NCBI RefSeq assembly: GCF_030643805.1
Contig: NZ_CP094656.1
Coordinates: forward strand, 1,922,001 to 1,986,000
DNA: 64,000 nucleotides
Source: Alkalihalobacillus sp. AL-G
Lineage (GTDB): Bacteria > Bacillota > Bacilli > Bacillales > Fictibacillaceae
Reading direction: 5' to 3'
Shown here: positions 27,988 to 38,759 of the stretch, piece after piece
How the letters are laid out: each line of letters begins with the position of its first letter
Position numbering within the stretch: position 1 is the stretch's first letter
Made by a program: the position numbers and the translations under genes
The notes under the pieces: model-generated
Told to the model about the DNA's origin: nothing
The model's database searches: none
The model's input: the letters and a program-made list of their open reading frames with translations, nothing else

Positions 27988-30900
27988 ATGGAAGATCTTG
28001 AAATTCGAAAAGAGCGGTTGAACCTTTTATTAGAACAGATTGCTTTTCCTGAAGATAAAAAAACGTGGTTTGAAAATGGCTATGTACAAAAGCTATCAAT
28101 TCAAAAAGAGCAGAAAAAATGGACCTTTCATATTCATGTCTCACGTCCATTGCCATACCCAGTGTTCCAATTATTCGATTCATTGCTGACAAAGGCATTT
28201 GAAACGATTGCTGCAACCGAAAGTGTAATTCATTGCTCTGAAAGTGAACTGACAAAAGAGCTCCTTGAAGGGTATTGGAATCCTTGTTTAGAACGCCTAA
28301 AGGAAAGCTCATTACCTGTAAGGGAGATGCTCGGAGCTCAATTGCCTACCATACAAGGCAGCAAAGTTACAGTAAAAGTTAGCAATGATGCGCAATCAAT
28401 GTTATTTCAAAGAAAACTAGCTCCCGTATTAGGCCAATCTTTTTTAAAGCTCGGCTTTCCTCCGCTCACATTTGAAACGCTCGTTGAAAGAAATGAGGAA
28501 GACTATCAAAAGTTTGTCGAACAAAGAGAGCAAGAAGATAAATCGAAGGTAATGGCCGCATTGATGGAGAAAGAAAAGGCTGAGAAAAAACTAGAGAGTG
28601 GAATACGACAGGAACGTCTTAAAATCGGTTACGGCATAAAGGATGATCCTGTAGAAATCCAGTCGATTGTTGATGAGGAACGAAAGATCACTGCCCAAGG
28701 TTATGTTTTTGATGCTGAAACTCGTGAGCTGCGTAGCGGCCGTGTACTGTTGACGTTTAAAATCACGGATTATACGGATTCAATTCTGGTCAAAATGTTC
28801 TCTCGCGATAAAGAAGACATTCCAAAGCTTCAGGCTGTTCAAAAAGGTATGTGGGTCAAAGCACGTGGTGGAATACAAAATGATACCTTTGTACGGGACC
28901 TTGTCATGATTGCCAATGATGTCGAGGAATTGACTCCAGTGTTAAAGGAAGATAAAGCGGCGGAAGAAGAAAAGCGGGTCGAGCTTCATCTGCATACACC
29001 TATGAGCCAAATGGATGCAGTGAGCTCAACTTCGGCATTGGTGGAGCAAGCCGCAAAGTGGGGGCATCCAGCAGTTGCTATCACGGACCACGCTGGAGTC
29101 CAGTCTTACCCGGAAGCTTACTCAGCAGGGAAAAAACATGGCATCAAAGTAATATTCGGGCTAGAAGCTAACCTTGTCGATGACGGGGTGCCTATTGCCT
29201 ACAACGATCAACATAGACCATTACTTGATGAAACCTACGTTGTTTTTGATGTTGAAACGACTGGACTAAGTGCTGTATATAATAAAATCATTGAACTTGC
29301 TGCAGTGAAGGTGAAGGATGGGGAAATTATCGATCGATTTGAAGCGTTCGCTAACCCACATCACCAGCTTTCTCAAACAACAATTGAACTGACAGGTATT
29401 ACCGATGATATGGTTTCAGACGCTCCTGAAATTGAGGACGTATTAAAAGACTTTAATGAATTTATCGGTGATGACATACTTGTTGCACATAATGCAAGTT
29501 TTGATATGGGGTTTTTAAACGTAGGATTCCGCAATATCGGGATTGGAGAGGCAAAAAACCCTGTCATTGATACTCTTGAGTACGGCCGTTTTCTATACCC
29601 AGAGTTTAAAAACCATCGACTTAATACGTTATGTAAAAAGTTCGATATCGACCTTACCCAACACCATAGAGCAATCTATGATGCAGAAGCGACAGGGTAC
29701 TTATTATGGAAAATGGTGAAAGATGGTGTCGAAAAAGGTATTACCTATCACGATGAATTAAACGATCATATGGGTCAAACTGGATTTGAACGAACCCGAC
29801 CCTCTCATTGCATTTTACTTGCTACTAATCAAGAGGGGATCAAAAACATCTATAGGCTCGTTTCAGAGTCTCATCTGAATTATTTTTATCGAACCCCTCG
29901 TATCCCGCGTTCAAGACTGATGAAATACCGCGATGGCTTATTAGTAGGGTCAGGGTGCGACAAAGGTGAAGTATTCGAAGGGATGATGCAAAAGTCACCT
30001 GAAGAGGTTGAGGAAATTGCAAAATTCTATGACTATCTGGAGATTCAGCCTTTAGGGAACTATGAACATTTAATTGATAGAGAGCTTGTTCGTGACGAGC
30101 TTGCATTGCGAGAGATTGTTTCAAACATTGTAAAATTAGCAGATAAACTGGATAAAAGGGTAGTCGCAACCGGAAATGTCCATTATTTGAATGAAACGGA
30201 TAAGGTTTATAGGCAGATTCTAATCGGAAGTCAAGGAAATGCCAACCCGCTGAATCGTCAACGACGTTTGCCCGATGTCCATTTTCGGACGACCGATGAA
30301 ATGCTAGAATGTTTTTCTTTTCTCGGTAAGGAAAAGGCAAAGGAAGTTGTCATAACGAACTCACAAAAGGTTGCCGAACAAATTGATGAAGTGAAACCGA
30401 TTCCGGATGATTTATATACACCGAAAATTGAAGGTGCGGACGATGAAGTTCGAAACATGAGCTATGAGATGGCAAGAAGTATCTATGGTGAAGAGCTGCC
30501 TGAAATCGTTGAACAAAGGTTGGAAAAAGAGCTGAAGAGTATTATTGGTCATGGATTTGCCGTCATATATCTTATCTCTCATAAACTTGTAAAAAAATCA
30601 CTCATAGATGGTTACCTTGTAGGGTCGAGGGGATCAGTCGGCTCCTCTTTTGTAGCGACGATGACAGAAATTACAGAAGTAAATCCATTACCACCTCATT
30701 ACGTTTGTCCATCCTGTAAACACTCGACGTTTTTCGATGATGGTTCAGTCGGTTCGGGATTTGATTTGCCAGATAAAGACTGTGATCGATGCGGAGTGAA
30801 GTATACGAAGGATGGCCATGATATACCTTTTGAAACGTTCCTTGGTTTTAAAGGGGATAAAGTACCCGATATCGATCTGAACTTTTCAGGCGAGTATCAG

Positions 30901-32286
30901 CCAAGAGCACATAATTACACGAAGGAACTGTTCGGTGAAGAATATGTGTATAGAGCAGGTACGATCGGAACGGTAGCCGAAAAGACTGCTTACGGTTACG
31001 TCAAAGGCTATGCTTCAGATCATGATCTTCATTATCGATCTGCAGAGATTGATCGGCTCGTTTCAGGTTGTACGGGTGTGAAACGAACGACAGGACAACA
31101 TCCAGGGGGGATCATTGTAGTTCCAGATTACATGGACATTTATGATTTTTGCCCTGTTCAATTTCCGGCTGATGACAAAAACTCAGAATGGAAAACGACC
31201 CATTTTGATTTCCATTCGATCCATGACAATCTGTTAAAGCTTGATATTCTCGGGCACGATGATCCAACAGTAATTCGTATGTTGCAGGATTTGAGTGGAA
31301 TTGATCCAAAGACGATACCGACAGACGATAAAGAAGTTATGAAAATTTTTAGTGGTCCAGAAGCGCTAGGGGTTACAGAGGATCAGATCATGTGTAAAAC
31401 AGGAACGTTAGGAATCCCGGAATTCGGTACACGTTTTGTCCGCCAAATGCTTGAAGAAACCAAACCAAGCACGTTCTCTGAACTTGTACAAATATCAGGA
31501 CTTTCTCACGGAACGGATGTATGGCTCAATAATGCAAACGAGCTGATTGCAAATGGAACATGCGAGCTTAAGGACGTAATCGGTTGCCGTGACGATATTA
31601 TGGTCTATTTGATTTATAAAGGGCTTGAACCTTCACTTGCTTTTAAAATTATGGAGTTCGTCCGTAAGGGGAAAGGGCTTCAAGACGAATGGATCGAAGA
31701 AATGAAAAACAACGATGTACCAGACTGGTATATTGATTCATGTAAAAAGATCAAATATATGTTCCCGAAGGCCCATGCGACTGCTTATGTGCTGATGGCA
31801 GTCAGAATCGCTTACTCTAAGGTACATTATCCAATCTGGTTTTACGCCGCATACTTTACAGTTCGAGCAGGCGACTTTGATCTGGATGCTATGATCAAGG
31901 GTACAGCAACCATTCGCCACCGGATGGAAGAAATAAACCAAAAGGGATTGGATGCATCCCCGAAGGAAAAGAGTTTACTAACTGTTCTCGAAATTGCTCT
32001 TGAAATGTGTGAAAGAGGATTCGGATTCAATAAGGTCGATCTGTACCGTTCTTCTGCATATGAATTTATCGTAGACGATAACAAATTGATCCCTCCCTTC
32101 AATGCGATTCCTGGACTCGGAACGAATGCGGCGATCAACATAGTAAACGCAAGAGAAAACGGGGAGTTTCTATCGAAGGAAGATTTACAACAACGAAGTA
32201 AAATTTCGAAGACAGTTCTTCAGTACCTGGATGATCAAGGTTGTTTGGATGGGTTGCCTGATGCGAACCAGCTATCCCTTTTTTAG
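27988..32286 (+). CDS. polC: DNA polymerase III alpha subunit, PolC type
   Basis: Main replicative polymerase of low-GC Gram-positives, with built-in proofreading. Order: N-terminal and OB domains (1-330), PHP domain from [10 protein letters not shown] (about 333), a DnaQ-type exonuclease inserted in PHP starting at [10 protein letters not shown] (about 418-590), a zinc-binding CPSC...CDRC segment at about 906-930, then the palm/fingers domains ([24 protein letters not shown]) to the C terminus. Length 1432 aa is normal. AAGGAG precedes the ATG. No frameshift is seen. Confidence 0.98.
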   Translation: MEDLEIRKERLNLLLEQIAFPEDKKTWFENGYVQKLSIQKEQKKWTFHIHVSRPLPYPVFQLFDSLLTKAFETIAATESVIHCSESELTKELLEGYWNPCLERLKESSLPVREMLGAQLPTIQGSKVTVKVSNDAQSMLFQRKLAPVLGQSFLKLGFPPLTFETLVERNEEDYQKFVEQREQEDKSKVMAALMEKEKAEKKLESGIRQERLKIGYGIKDDPVEIQSIVDEERKITAQGYVFDAETRELRSGRVLLTFKITDYTDSILVKMFSRDKEDIPKLQAVQKGMWVKARGGIQNDTFVRDLVMIANDVEELTPVLKEDKAAEEEKRVELHLHTPMSQMDAVSSTSALVEQAAKWGHPAVAITDHAGVQSYPEAYSAGKKHGIKVIFGLEANLVDDGVPIAYNDQHRPLLDETYVVFDVETTGLSAVYNKIIELAAVKVKDGEIIDRFEAFANPHHQLSQTTIELTGITDDMVSDAPEIEDVLKDFNEFIGDDILVAHNASFDMGFLNVGFRNIGIGEAKNPVIDTLEYGRFLYPEFKNHRLNTLCKKFDIDLTQHHRAIYDAEATGYLLWKMVKDGVEKGITYHDELNDHMGQTGFERTRPSHCILLATNQEGIKNIYRLVSESHLNYFYRTPRIPRSRLMKYRDGLLVGSGCDKGEVFEGMMQKSPEEVEEIAKFYDYLEIQPLGNYEHLIDRELVRDELALREIVSNIVKLADKLDKRVVATGNVHYLNETDKVYRQILIGSQGNANPLNRQRRLPDVHFRTTDEMLECFSFLGKEKAKEVVITNSQKVAEQIDEVKPIPDDLYTPKIEGADDEVRNMSYEMARSIYGEELPEIVEQRLEKELKSIIGHGFAVIYLISHKLVKKSLIDGYLVGSRGSVGSSFVATMTEITEVNPLPPHYVCPSCKHSTFFDDGSVGSGFDLPDKDCDRCGVKYTKDGHDIPFETFLGFKGDKVPDIDLNFSGEYQPRAHNYTKELFGEEYVYRAGTIGTVAEKTAYGYVKGYASDHDLHYRSAEIDRLVSGCTGVKRTTGQHPGGIIVVPDYMDIYDFCPVQFPADDKNSEWKTTHFDFHSIHDNLLKLDILGHDDPTVIRMLQDLSGIDPKTIPTDDKEVMKIFSGPEALGVTEDQIMCKTGTLGIPEFGTRFVRQMLEETKPSTFSELVQISGLSHGTDVWLNNANELIANGTCELKDVIGCRDDIMVYLIYKGLEPSLAFKIMEFVRKGKGLQDEWIEEMKNNDVPDWYIDSCKKIKYMFPKAHATAYVLMAVRIAYSKVHYPIWFYAAYFTVRAGDFDLDAMIKGTATIRHRMEEINQKGLDASPKEKSLLTVLEIALEMCERGFGFNKVDLYRSSAYEFIVDDNKLIPPFNAIPGLGTNAAINIVNARENGEFLSKEDLQQRSKISKTVLQYLDDQGCLDGLPDANQLSLF

Positions 32287-32339
32287 AGAGGAAGTTTAAA
32301 GAGGCACCGGGCGATTCCCATCGTTCGTTACTGTTCCGT

Positions 32340-32425
32340 TGTACCTGCATGTACAAGAGAAACCTTTGATGTAGACTTCCTCGCTACAATGCGCAGCCTA
32401 GATGCAAGTGGTCCAGTTGCAAGCG
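32340..32425. repeat. Diverged copy of the dispersed repeat before rimP
   Basis: TGTACCTGCATGTACAAGAG, CTTCCTCGCTACAATGCGCAG and GATGCAAGTGGTCCAGTTG align block by block with the interior of the copies at 19.0, 40.2 and 40.4 kb. No inverted termini remain. The right part overlaps the rimP -35 hexamer. The first 50 bases of this 306-base polC-rimP gap show nothing else recognisable. Confidence 0.5.
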
Positions 32426-32446
32426 GTTTGACGTTTATGGTATAGT
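32417..32446 (+). promoter_or_regulatory. Candidate sigma-A promoter of the rimP-nusA operon
   Basis: TTGCAA (32417-32422), an 18-base spacer and TATAGT (32441-32446), with TG for an extended -10 (TGGTATAGT). The last 13 bases, TTTATGGTATAGT, are identical to the rpsB promoter. About 145 bases of leader follow. Confidence 0.65.
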
Positions 32447-32479
32447 AAAATTGGAAATACTAGTGAATAGGTCGTCTCG

Positions 32480-32509
32480 GAAAGAGTGGGTGCCCAAACC
32501 CGCTCTTTC
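32480..32509 (+). promoter_or_regulatory. rimP-nusA leader hairpin (possible attenuator)
   Basis: GAAAGAGTGGGT-GCCCAA-ACCCGCTCTTTC forms a 12-bp stem with one G-U pair, about 27 bases into the predicted transcript. The bases after it, ATTATGTTT, make only a broken U-tract. NusA of B. subtilis is known to autoregulate through a NusA-dependent terminator upstream of rimP (ylxS)-nusA, so a similar role here is a reasonable inference. Confidence 0.55.
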
Positions 32510-32592
32510 ATTATGTTTGACATCTTTTTTATTCGGAATATGAAAATTTATGGAAAGTTAAATCGTTTTCGGTTAGTAAAGGAGGACCATTC

Positions 32593-33063
32593 ATGAGCAA
32601 AAAGGTGACCGAGATAGCGGAAGACCTCGTTACACCAATATTAGATTCCATGAACCTTGAACTCGTTGACGTTGAGTTTGTCAAAGAGGGGAAGGACTGG
32701 TTTTTAAGAGTGTATGTTGACAGTGATCATGGTGTAGACATCGAAGAATGTGGAAAAGTCAGTGAACAGCTCAGTACAAAACTGGATGAATCCGACCCGA
32801 TTCCACAAGCATACTTCCTTGAAGTTTCATCTCCAGGAGTCGAACGCCCATTGAAAAAAGAGCAGGACATTCATAAAGCGATCGGGAAATTGGTACATAT
32901 AAAAACCTATGAACCAATCGATGGGCAAAAAGAGTTCGAGGGTGAACTAAAGGAATTTGATGGTAATGATTTAACGATAGAGGTTCGTGTGAAAACTCGT
33001 ACAAAAACATTCTTGATACCGTATGAAAAAGTAGCGAACGCGCGTTTAGCGGTATCATTTTAA
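32593..33063 (+). CDS. rimP: Ribosome maturation factor RimP
   Basis: Assists 30S subunit assembly. The 156 aa protein has the RimP N-terminal alpha/beta domain ([20 protein letters not shown]) and the SM-like C-terminal domain ([15 protein letters not shown]). AAAGGAGGACC precedes the ATG by a normal distance. It leads the nusA-infB operon, 20 bases before nusA. Confidence 0.96.
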   Translation: MSKKVTEIAEDLVTPILDSMNLELVDVEFVKEGKDWFLRVYVDSDHGVDIEECGKVSEQLSTKLDESDPIPQAYFLEVSSPGVERPLKKEQDIHKAIGKLVHIKTYEPIDGQKEFEGELKEFDGNDLTIEVRVKTRTKTFLIPYEKVANARLAVSF

Positions 33064-33082
33064 TAATAAGGGGGAGAGTCTA

Positions 33083-34186
33083 ATGAGTGATTTGATGGAT
33101 GCGTTAACAGTTCTTGAAAAGGAAAAAGGAATCAGTAAAAACGTTATTGTTGAAGCAATTGAAGCAGCACTGATTTCTGCATACAAACGTAATTTTCATC
33201 AGGCACAGAACGTCCGTGTCGACTTTAACCAAGATACGGGAAGTGTAAAAGTATTTGCTCGAAAGAACGTTGTCGAAACTGTCGAGGATGACCGTTTAGA
33301 AATTTCAATTGACAAAGCAAAAGATATGAGCCCTCAATATGAGGTTGATGATGTTGTTGAGCTTGAAGTTACTCCGAGAGACTTCGGACGGATTGCTGCG
33401 CAGACTGCAAAGCAGGTAGTAACCCAAAGAGTAAGAGAAGCTGAGCGGGGTATCATCTATTCCGAGTTCATAGATCGAGAAGAAGACATCATTACAGGCG
33501 TCGTTCAACGACAGGATCACCGCTATATGTATGTCGATCTTGGTAGAGTTGAAGCCTTACTACCGACTACAGAACAAATTCAGAGTGAGAAATATAAAAC
33601 GAATGATCGTATCAAAGTATTTATTACAAAAGTTGAAAAAACAACAAAAGGGCCGCAAATCATGGTTTCTAGAACACATCCAGGCTTATTGAAGCGATTA
33701 TTTGAGCTTGAAGTGCCAGAAATCTATGACGGAACTGTTGAGATAAAGTCAATTTCGCGAGAAGCAGGCGATCGTTCTAAAATTTCTGTCCATGCAGAAG
33801 ACCCAGAAGTAGACCCAGTAGGATCATGTGTTGGTCCTCGAGGTCAACGTGTTCAAACAATTGTCAATGAACTTCACGGTGAAAAAATCGACATCGTCCG
33901 CTGGTCAAATGATCCGGTCGAATATGTTGCAAACGCACTAAGTCCTTCTAAAGTGGTAGAGGTTCAAGTTAATGAAGAAGACAAAATGACCCGTGTTATT
34001 GTTCCGGATTATCAGCTTTCCCTAGCAATTGGAAAACGCGGACAAAATGCTAGATTAGCCGCTAAACTAACAGGCTGGAAGATTGATATCAAGAGCGAAT
34101 CAGAAGCAATTGAACAGGGATTATACGATCCGAATAAGGAAGAAGTCAGTGATCAGGAATTACACGAGGATGATCAGGAATTTTAA
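33083..34186 (+). CDS. nusA: Transcription elongation/termination factor NusA
   Basis: Modulates pausing and intrinsic termination. The N-terminal RNAP-binding domain is followed by an S1 domain (about 135-200) and two KH domains (about 230-345; [18 protein letters not shown] and [16 protein letters not shown]). Length 367 aa and absence of C-terminal acidic repeats are typical of Bacillota. An acidic tail ends the protein. Confidence 0.97.
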   Translation: MSDLMDALTVLEKEKGISKNVIVEAIEAALISAYKRNFHQAQNVRVDFNQDTGSVKVFARKNVVETVEDDRLEISIDKAKDMSPQYEVDDVVELEVTPRDFGRIAAQTAKQVVTQRVREAERGIIYSEFIDREEDIITGVVQRQDHRYMYVDLGRVEALLPTTEQIQSEKYKTNDRIKVFITKVEKTTKGPQIMVSRTHPGLLKRLFELEVPEIYDGTVEIKSISREAGDRSKISVHAEDPEVDPVGSCVGPRGQRVQTIVNELHGEKIDIVRWSNDPVEYVANALSPSKVVEVQVNEEDKMTRVIVPDYQLSLAIGKRGQNARLAAKLTGWKIDIKSESEAIEQGLYDPNKEEVSDQELHEDDQEF

Positions 34187-34201
34187 AAGGAGAGGGAAAC
34201 A

Positions 34202-34474
34202 ATGAAAAAACGGAAGATTCCGATGCGAAAATGTGTGGCTTGTCAAGAAAACAAGCCGAAAAAAGAACTCATTCGCATAGTCCGTTCTCCAGAAGGAAAC
34301 GTTTCAATCGACCACAGTGGAAAAAAGTCTGGTCGGGGCGCATACATCTGCAACCAAAAGTCATGTTTTGAACTGGCACATAAGAAAAAGACTCTCCAAA
34401 ATCAATTGGCTGCTCAAGTTGATGATACCGTATATGAAGAACTTAAGAAGCAAGTTAGCGAAACGAGGGATTAG
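34202..34474 (+). CDS. ylxR: YlxR family RNA-binding protein
   Basis: A 90 aa basic protein with the YlxR/DUF448 pattern MRKCVACQENKPKKELIRIV and GRGAYICNQKSCFE. Members bind nucleic acid; a regulatory role and an effect on RNase P have been proposed in B. subtilis. It lies between nusA and ylxQ, the conserved position, and ends one base before ylxQ. Confidence 0.93.
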   Translation: MKKRKIPMRKCVACQENKPKKELIRIVRSPEGNVSIDHSGKKSGRGAYICNQKSCFELAHKKKTLQNQLAAQVDDTVYEELKKQVSETRD

Positions 34475-34777
34475 ATGAGGTCATCCTGGACATCGCTGTT
34501 AGGACTTGCAAACCGCGCTGGGAAATGTATATCAGGGGAAGAGCTGGTCATAAAAGAAATACGACATAACCGTGCCAAGATCGTTTTGCTTGCAGAAGAT
34601 GCATCCGCAAACACACGAAAAAAAGTGATTGATAAATGCACTTATTATCAAATTCCTTACTATTTCGTTCCGAACCGTCTCGAATTAGGAAAAGCAATTG
34701 GGAAAGAACAACGGGTAACCGTTGCAGTGATCGATAATGGATTTGCCAAAAAGTTAAAAACCTTAGTCGATCAATAA
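34475..34777 (+). CDS. ylxQ: L7Ae-family ribosomal protein YlxQ
   Basis: A 100 aa member of the L7Ae/L30e/S12e family, with [16 protein letters not shown] and the [16 protein letters not shown] segment that contacts kink-turn RNA. B. subtilis YlxQ binds K-turns, but its physiological role is unclear. It directly abuts ylxR and precedes infB by 16 bases. Confidence 0.93.
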   Translation: MRSSWTSLLGLANRAGKCISGEELVIKEIRHNRAKIVLLAEDASANTRKKVIDKCTYYQIPYYFVPNRLELGKAIGKEQRVTVAVIDNGFAKKLKTLVDQ

Positions 34778-34793
34778 CTTTGGGGGTGACAAA

Positions 34794-36998
34794 ATGAGTA
34801 AGATGCGTGTCTATGAATTTGCGAAAAAACACAATTTACAAAGTAAAAATATTATTCAAAAGCTAAAGGACATGAATATAGAAGTTTCTAACCATATGTC
34901 TATGATCGATGATGGCACTGTTGAGAAGCTTGAAAAATCGTATCAATCTCCAAAACAAGAACAAACTAAGAAACAATCAGGTGTTAATCAACAAAAAGCT
35001 GCCAAACAGCCTAATAAAGCACCAGCAGGGAATAAGTCGGATAAACGTCCAAATGGTGGTACGCCAAATAATACAAGTCGTGGAGATAAACAAACATCAG
35101 TGAATAAACCAAAAAAAGACAACAAACCTAAAAAATTCAATCAACAAGATAACAAGAACCATCGCGGAAACAACCGTCAAAGAGGAAACAGAAGGCGGCC
35201 TGTAAACGACCAAAAACCACAACAGGTGCAACAAAAGCCTAAAACTCCTGAGAAAATCACCTTTGAGGGTTCATTAACTGTCGGTGAAATAGCGAAGAAG
35301 CTTCATAAGGAATCATCTGAAATTATTAAAAAACTGATGGGTCTTGGAGTTATGGCTACGATTAACCAGGAGCTGGATAAAGAAACAATCGAGTTGATCG
35401 GTGCAGATTACAACGTGGAAGTCGAAGAAGAAATCATTATTGATGAAACGGACTTCGAAAGCAACGAGATTGTTGAAGATGAGTCGAAATTGGCGATCCG
35501 TCCACCGGTTGTAACAATCATGGGGCACGTTGACCACGGGAAGACGACTCTTTTAGATTCAATCCGCCACACTAAGGTAACTGCAGGTGAAGCTGGCGGA
35601 ATTACCCAGCATATTGGTGCATACCAGATTAAAGAAAATGGAAAGCCGATAACATTCCTTGATACTCCAGGTCACGCAGCATTTACAACAATGCGTGCTC
35701 GTGGAGCACAGGTTACCGATATTACGATTCTGGTCGTTGCAGCAGATGATGGTGTTATGCCACAAACGATTGAAGCAATCAATCATGCAAAGGCTGCTGA
35801 AGTACCGATTATTGTTGCAGTAAACAAGATGGATAAAGAAGGAGCAAATCCGGATCGGGTTATGCAAGAGTTGACAGAGCATGGTCTCATACCTGAAGAC
35901 TGGGGTGGAGATACAATCTTTGTTAAACTTTCTGCTATAAATGGAGAAGGTATCGACAGCTTATTAGAAATGATCCTTCTCATTTCAGAGGTTGAAGAAT
36001 ACAAATCGAATCCAGATCGATTCGCCAACGGAACGGTTATCGAGGCACAATTGGATAAAGGGCGAGGACCGGTTGCAACATTACTTGTTCAAGGAGGGTC
36101 TTTAGAAGTCGGTGATCCGATCGTTGTAGGAAATACGTTCGGACGCGTTCGTGCAATGGTAAATGACCTTGGACGACGAGTGAAAAAAGTCGGACCATCC
36201 ACACCTGTTGAAATTACAGGGCTGAATGATGTCCCGCAAGCCGGGGATCAATTCCGTGTATATAAGGATGAAAAGAAAGCACGTTCAATTGGAGAAACAA
36301 GAGCGAAACGTCAAATTGAACAACAACGAAAAGAAACTTCTAAACTCAACCTGGATGATCTCTTCGAACAAATTAAAGAAGGCGAAATAAAAGAGATCAA
36401 TGTAATTGTCAAGGCTGATGTACAAGGGTCCGTAGAAGCTCTCGCAGGTTCACTTCGTAAAATTGAAGTCGAAGGTGTAAAGGTGAAAATCATTCACACT
36501 GGTGTTGGAGCGATTGCTGAATCGGATATTATTCTAGCCTCTGCTTCGAATGCGATTATCATCGGATTTAATGTTCGACCGGACAACAATGCAAAACGTA
36601 CAGCGGATGCTGAAAATGTCGATATCCGTCTACACAGAATCATTTACAACGCAATAGATGAAATTGAGTCTGCCATGAAAGGAATGCTCGATCCTGAATT
36701 CGAAGAAAAAGTTATCGGTCAGGTAGAGGTTCGTGCGACGTTTAAAGTATCTAAGGTTGGAACAATTGCAGGCTGTTATGTTACAGATGGGAAAATCACA
36801 AGAGATTCTGGCGTTCGACTCGTCCGCGACGGCATTGTCGTTTTTGAAGGAGTTGTCGACACGCTCAAGAGATTCAAGGATGATGTAAAGGAAGTTGCAA
36901 CAGGGTACGAATGTGGGATTACGTTGGAGAAATTTAACGATATTAAAGAAGGCGACGTTATCGAAGCATATGTAATGGAAGAGGTAAAACCTAAATGA
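34794..36998 (+). CDS. infB: Translation initiation factor IF-2
   Basis: GTPase that places initiator tRNA on the 30S subunit. An N-terminal IF2N domain is followed by a Lys/Asn/Gln-rich linker (about 50-150), a second IF2N-like segment, and the GTPase domain with GHVDHGKT (about 243-250), DTPGHAAF and NKMD. Domains II to IV complete the protein. Length 734 aa is close to B. subtilis IF-2. GGGGGTG precedes the ATG. The stop overlaps ylxP (ATGA). Confidence 0.97.
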   Translation: MSKMRVYEFAKKHNLQSKNIIQKLKDMNIEVSNHMSMIDDGTVEKLEKSYQSPKQEQTKKQSGVNQQKAAKQPNKAPAGNKSDKRPNGGTPNNTSRGDKQTSVNKPKKDNKPKKFNQQDNKNHRGNNRQRGNRRRPVNDQKPQQVQQKPKTPEKITFEGSLTVGEIAKKLHKESSEIIKKLMGLGVMATINQELDKETIELIGADYNVEVEEEIIIDETDFESNEIVEDESKLAIRPPVVTIMGHVDHGKTTLLDSIRHTKVTAGEAGGITQHIGAYQIKENGKPITFLDTPGHAAFTTMRARGAQVTDITILVVAADDGVMPQTIEAINHAKAAEVPIIVAVNKMDKEGANPDRVMQELTEHGLIPEDWGGDTIFVKLSAINGEGIDSLLEMILLISEVEEYKSNPDRFANGTVIEAQLDKGRGPVATLLVQGGSLEVGDPIVVGNTFGRVRAMVNDLGRRVKKVGPSTPVEITGLNDVPQAGDQFRVYKDEKKARSIGETRAKRQIEQQRKETSKLNLDDLFEQIKEGEIKEINVIVKADVQGSVEALAGSLRKIEVEGVKVKIIHTGVGAIAESDIILASASNAIIIGFNVRPDNNAKRTADAENVDIRLHRIIYNAIDEIESAMKGMLDPEFEEKVIGQVEVRATFKVSKVGTIAGCYVTDGKITRDSGVRLVRDGIVVFEGVVDTLKRFKDDVKEVATGYECGITLEKFNDIKEGDVIEAYVMEEVKPK

Positions 36999-37273
36999 TC
37001 GGAAGCTTAAAGTGTGAGTGTCATATTTATGATGCTCACTCTTTAAAAGAAAAACGGTCTGTTGTCAAAAGGGTTATACAACGGTTGAAAAACAGTTACA
37101 ATGTTGCCGTTGCAGAGACAGATTACCATGACTTATGGCAGCGGTTTGAACTAAGTATTGCGACAGTATCCAAGGATAAACAGATTATCGAAAAAGAGCT
37201 GCAGCAGGTAATAAAATTCATTGATCGTTTTGAAGAGTTCGAACTTTCGAATTACGAAATCGAACTTCTCTGA
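36995..37273 (+). CDS. ylxP: YlxP family protein (DUF503)
   Basis: A 92 aa protein with the DUF503 pattern: [20 protein letters not shown] near the start, then [20 protein letters not shown]. The function is not settled; position between infB and rbfA suggests a link to ribosome biogenesis. It overlaps infB by four bases. Confidence 0.92.
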   Translation: MIGSLKCECHIYDAHSLKEKRSVVKRVIQRLKNSYNVAVAETDYHDLWQRFELSIATVSKDKQIIEKELQQVIKFIDRFEEFELSNYEIELL

Positions 37274-37312
37274 CAAACAACCCTCGTCAATTGGACGAAA
37301 AGAGGTGCTACG

Positions 37313-37663
37313 ATGTCAAACTTGCGTGCGAACCGGGTTGCCGAACAAATGAAAAAGGAACTCGGAGAAATCATCGGTCAAAAAATTAAAGATCCACGTG
37401 TAGGGTTCGTCACTGTTACTGCAGTTGAGGTTACAGGAGACCTTCAACAGGCTACAGTCTTCATCTCAGTATTTGGTGACGACGAAGAAAAGGCAAAAAC
37501 GTTAGCAGGGCTTGCAAAAGCAACTGGCTTCCTCCGTTCTGAAATCGGAAAACGAATTCGATTAAGAAAAACACCTGAGATTTTATTTGAATTCGACCAC
37601 TCGATTGAATACGGAAACCGCATTGAAACATTGTTAGGAGATCTCAATAAAGATCGAGACTAA
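37313..37663 (+). CDS. rbfA: 30S ribosome-binding factor RbfA
   Basis: KH-type assembly factor acting in 16S rRNA 5'-end maturation. The 116 aa protein has the RbfA core ([20 protein letters not shown] then [19 protein letters not shown]). AAAAGAGGTG precedes the ATG. It ends the cluster and is followed by a terminator. Confidence 0.96.
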   Translation: MSNLRANRVAEQMKKELGEIIGQKIKDPRVGFVTVTAVEVTGDLQQATVFISVFGDDEEKAKTLAGLAKATGFLRSEIGKRIRLRKTPEILFEFDHSIEYGNRIETLLGDLNKDRD

Positions 37664-37671
37664 TTTTTGAA

Positions 37672-37734
37672 GGGGCTGACCTTAAGCCAGACATATGTCT
37701 GGCTCCCGTTTATGTGTCGGCTCCTTTCTTTTTT
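37672..37734 (+). terminator. Terminator after rbfA with an internal perfect palindrome
   Basis: The outer stem, GGGGCTGAC / GTCGGCTCC (37672-37680 with 37716-37724), has two G-U pairs and is followed by a T-rich run. Nested inside is AGCCAGACATATGTCTGGCT (37685-37704), a perfect 20-base palindrome. Confidence 0.8.
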
Positions 37735-37735
37735 A

Positions 37736-37790
37736 GGTTGTATTCAAAAAGTACGGAAGCTTTTCAAGTCCCCCTTTTTGAACGCGCACT
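37736..37790. repeat. Short form of the dispersed repeat before truB
   Basis: TTGTATTCAAAAAGTAC (37738 on) and CCCCTTTTTGAACGCGCAC (about 37771-37789) are the two inverted ends of the dispersed element, with about 20 bases between them and no conserved interior. Confidence 0.55.
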
Positions 37791-37823
37791 TTTACATAGA
37801 AATCTAGGTAGGAGGGATTTATT

Positions 37824-38738
37824 TTGAAAGTGGCTATAGATGGAATCATCCCTTTGTTTAAGCCTGCAGGATTAACCTCTCATGATTGTGTGGCTCGACT
37901 CCGGAAACTACTTGGTACGAAAAAGGTTGGACATACTGGGACACTCGACCCTGCAGTCACAGGTGTTTTGCCGATTTGTATCAATCGAGCTACCAAAGTG
38001 GCGGAATACATGAGCGACTATAATAAAACATATGAAGCAGTTGTATCGCTGGGGTCATCGACAACAACAGAAGACCAGACTGGTGAAATTGTTGATAAAA
38101 AGGTAATCGATAATATAACTTCAGCAGAAATAGAACATGTACTAAACGAGTTCATTGGTACAATAAAACAAATTCCCCCAATGTATTCTGCCGTGAAGAT
38201 TGATGGAAAAAAGTTGTATGAATACGCTAGAGCAGGGAAAACCGTCGAACGACCAGCAAGAACTGTGGAAATTCTCTCATTAAAATTACTCTCCGACCCT
38301 TCACGGGTTGAGTCCGGAAATGTAACGTTTAAAATTCAGGTGTCATGCAGTAAAGGAACCTACGTCCGAACACTAGCTGTAGATATCGGGAAAAGGCTCG
38401 GCGTTCCTGCACACATGGCTTTATTGGTGCGGACTCAATCAGGTCCTTTTAAACTAGAAGACACCATTTCTTTTGATGAACTAGAGGAAGTAGTAAATGA
38501 TGGCAGAATTTCAGAATATGTTTTACCTATTGAAAAGGCGGTATCGATTTTTCCGTCAACCACAGTTTCAGGTGCATTAGAACAGCAAGTATTGAATGGT
38601 GCTGTGCTTGAAGAGACCAAAAGCCTTTCAAATCTAAGGACTGCCGTTTATAATGAACAGGGAGAGTGTTTGGCGATTTATAAACCACATCCGAAGCGCC
38701 CTGGATGGGTCAAACCTGAAAAAGTGATTAAAATATAG
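37824..38738 (+). CDS. truB: tRNA pseudouridine(55) synthase TruB
   Basis: Makes pseudouridine 55 in the T-loop of tRNAs. The catalytic Asp is D42 in GHTGTLDPAVTGVLP, preceded by LFKPAGLTSHDCVARLR, and the C-terminal PUA-like segment is present. Length 304 aa. The start is TTG at 37824, with GGAGGG (37811-37816) 7 bases upstream; no closer ATG gives the conserved N terminus. Confidence 0.96.
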   Translation: MKVAIDGIIPLFKPAGLTSHDCVARLRKLLGTKKVGHTGTLDPAVTGVLPICINRATKVAEYMSDYNKTYEAVVSLGSSTTTEDQTGEIVDKKVIDNITSAEIEHVLNEFIGTIKQIPPMYSAVKIDGKKLYEYARAGKTVERPARTVEILSLKLLSDPSRVESGNVTFKIQVSCSKGTYVRTLAVDIGKRLGVPAHMALLVRTQSGPFKLEDTISFDELEEVVNDGRISEYVLPIEKAVSIFPSTTVSGALEQQVLNGAVLEETKSLSNLRTAVYNEQGECLAIYKPHPKRPGWVKPEKVIKI

Positions 38739-38759
38739 AGCAGAACTTAGGTGGTTCTT

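Noticed and set aside
29840-30340. 166-codon open frame on the - strand inside polC
   Set aside because: Lies wholly within a conserved polymerase gene, has no ribosome-binding site or family resemblance, and is expected from codon bias on the opposite strand.
38739-38759. FMN riboswitch before ribF
   Set aside because: truB and ribF are separated by about 20 bases, leaving no room for an aptamer.
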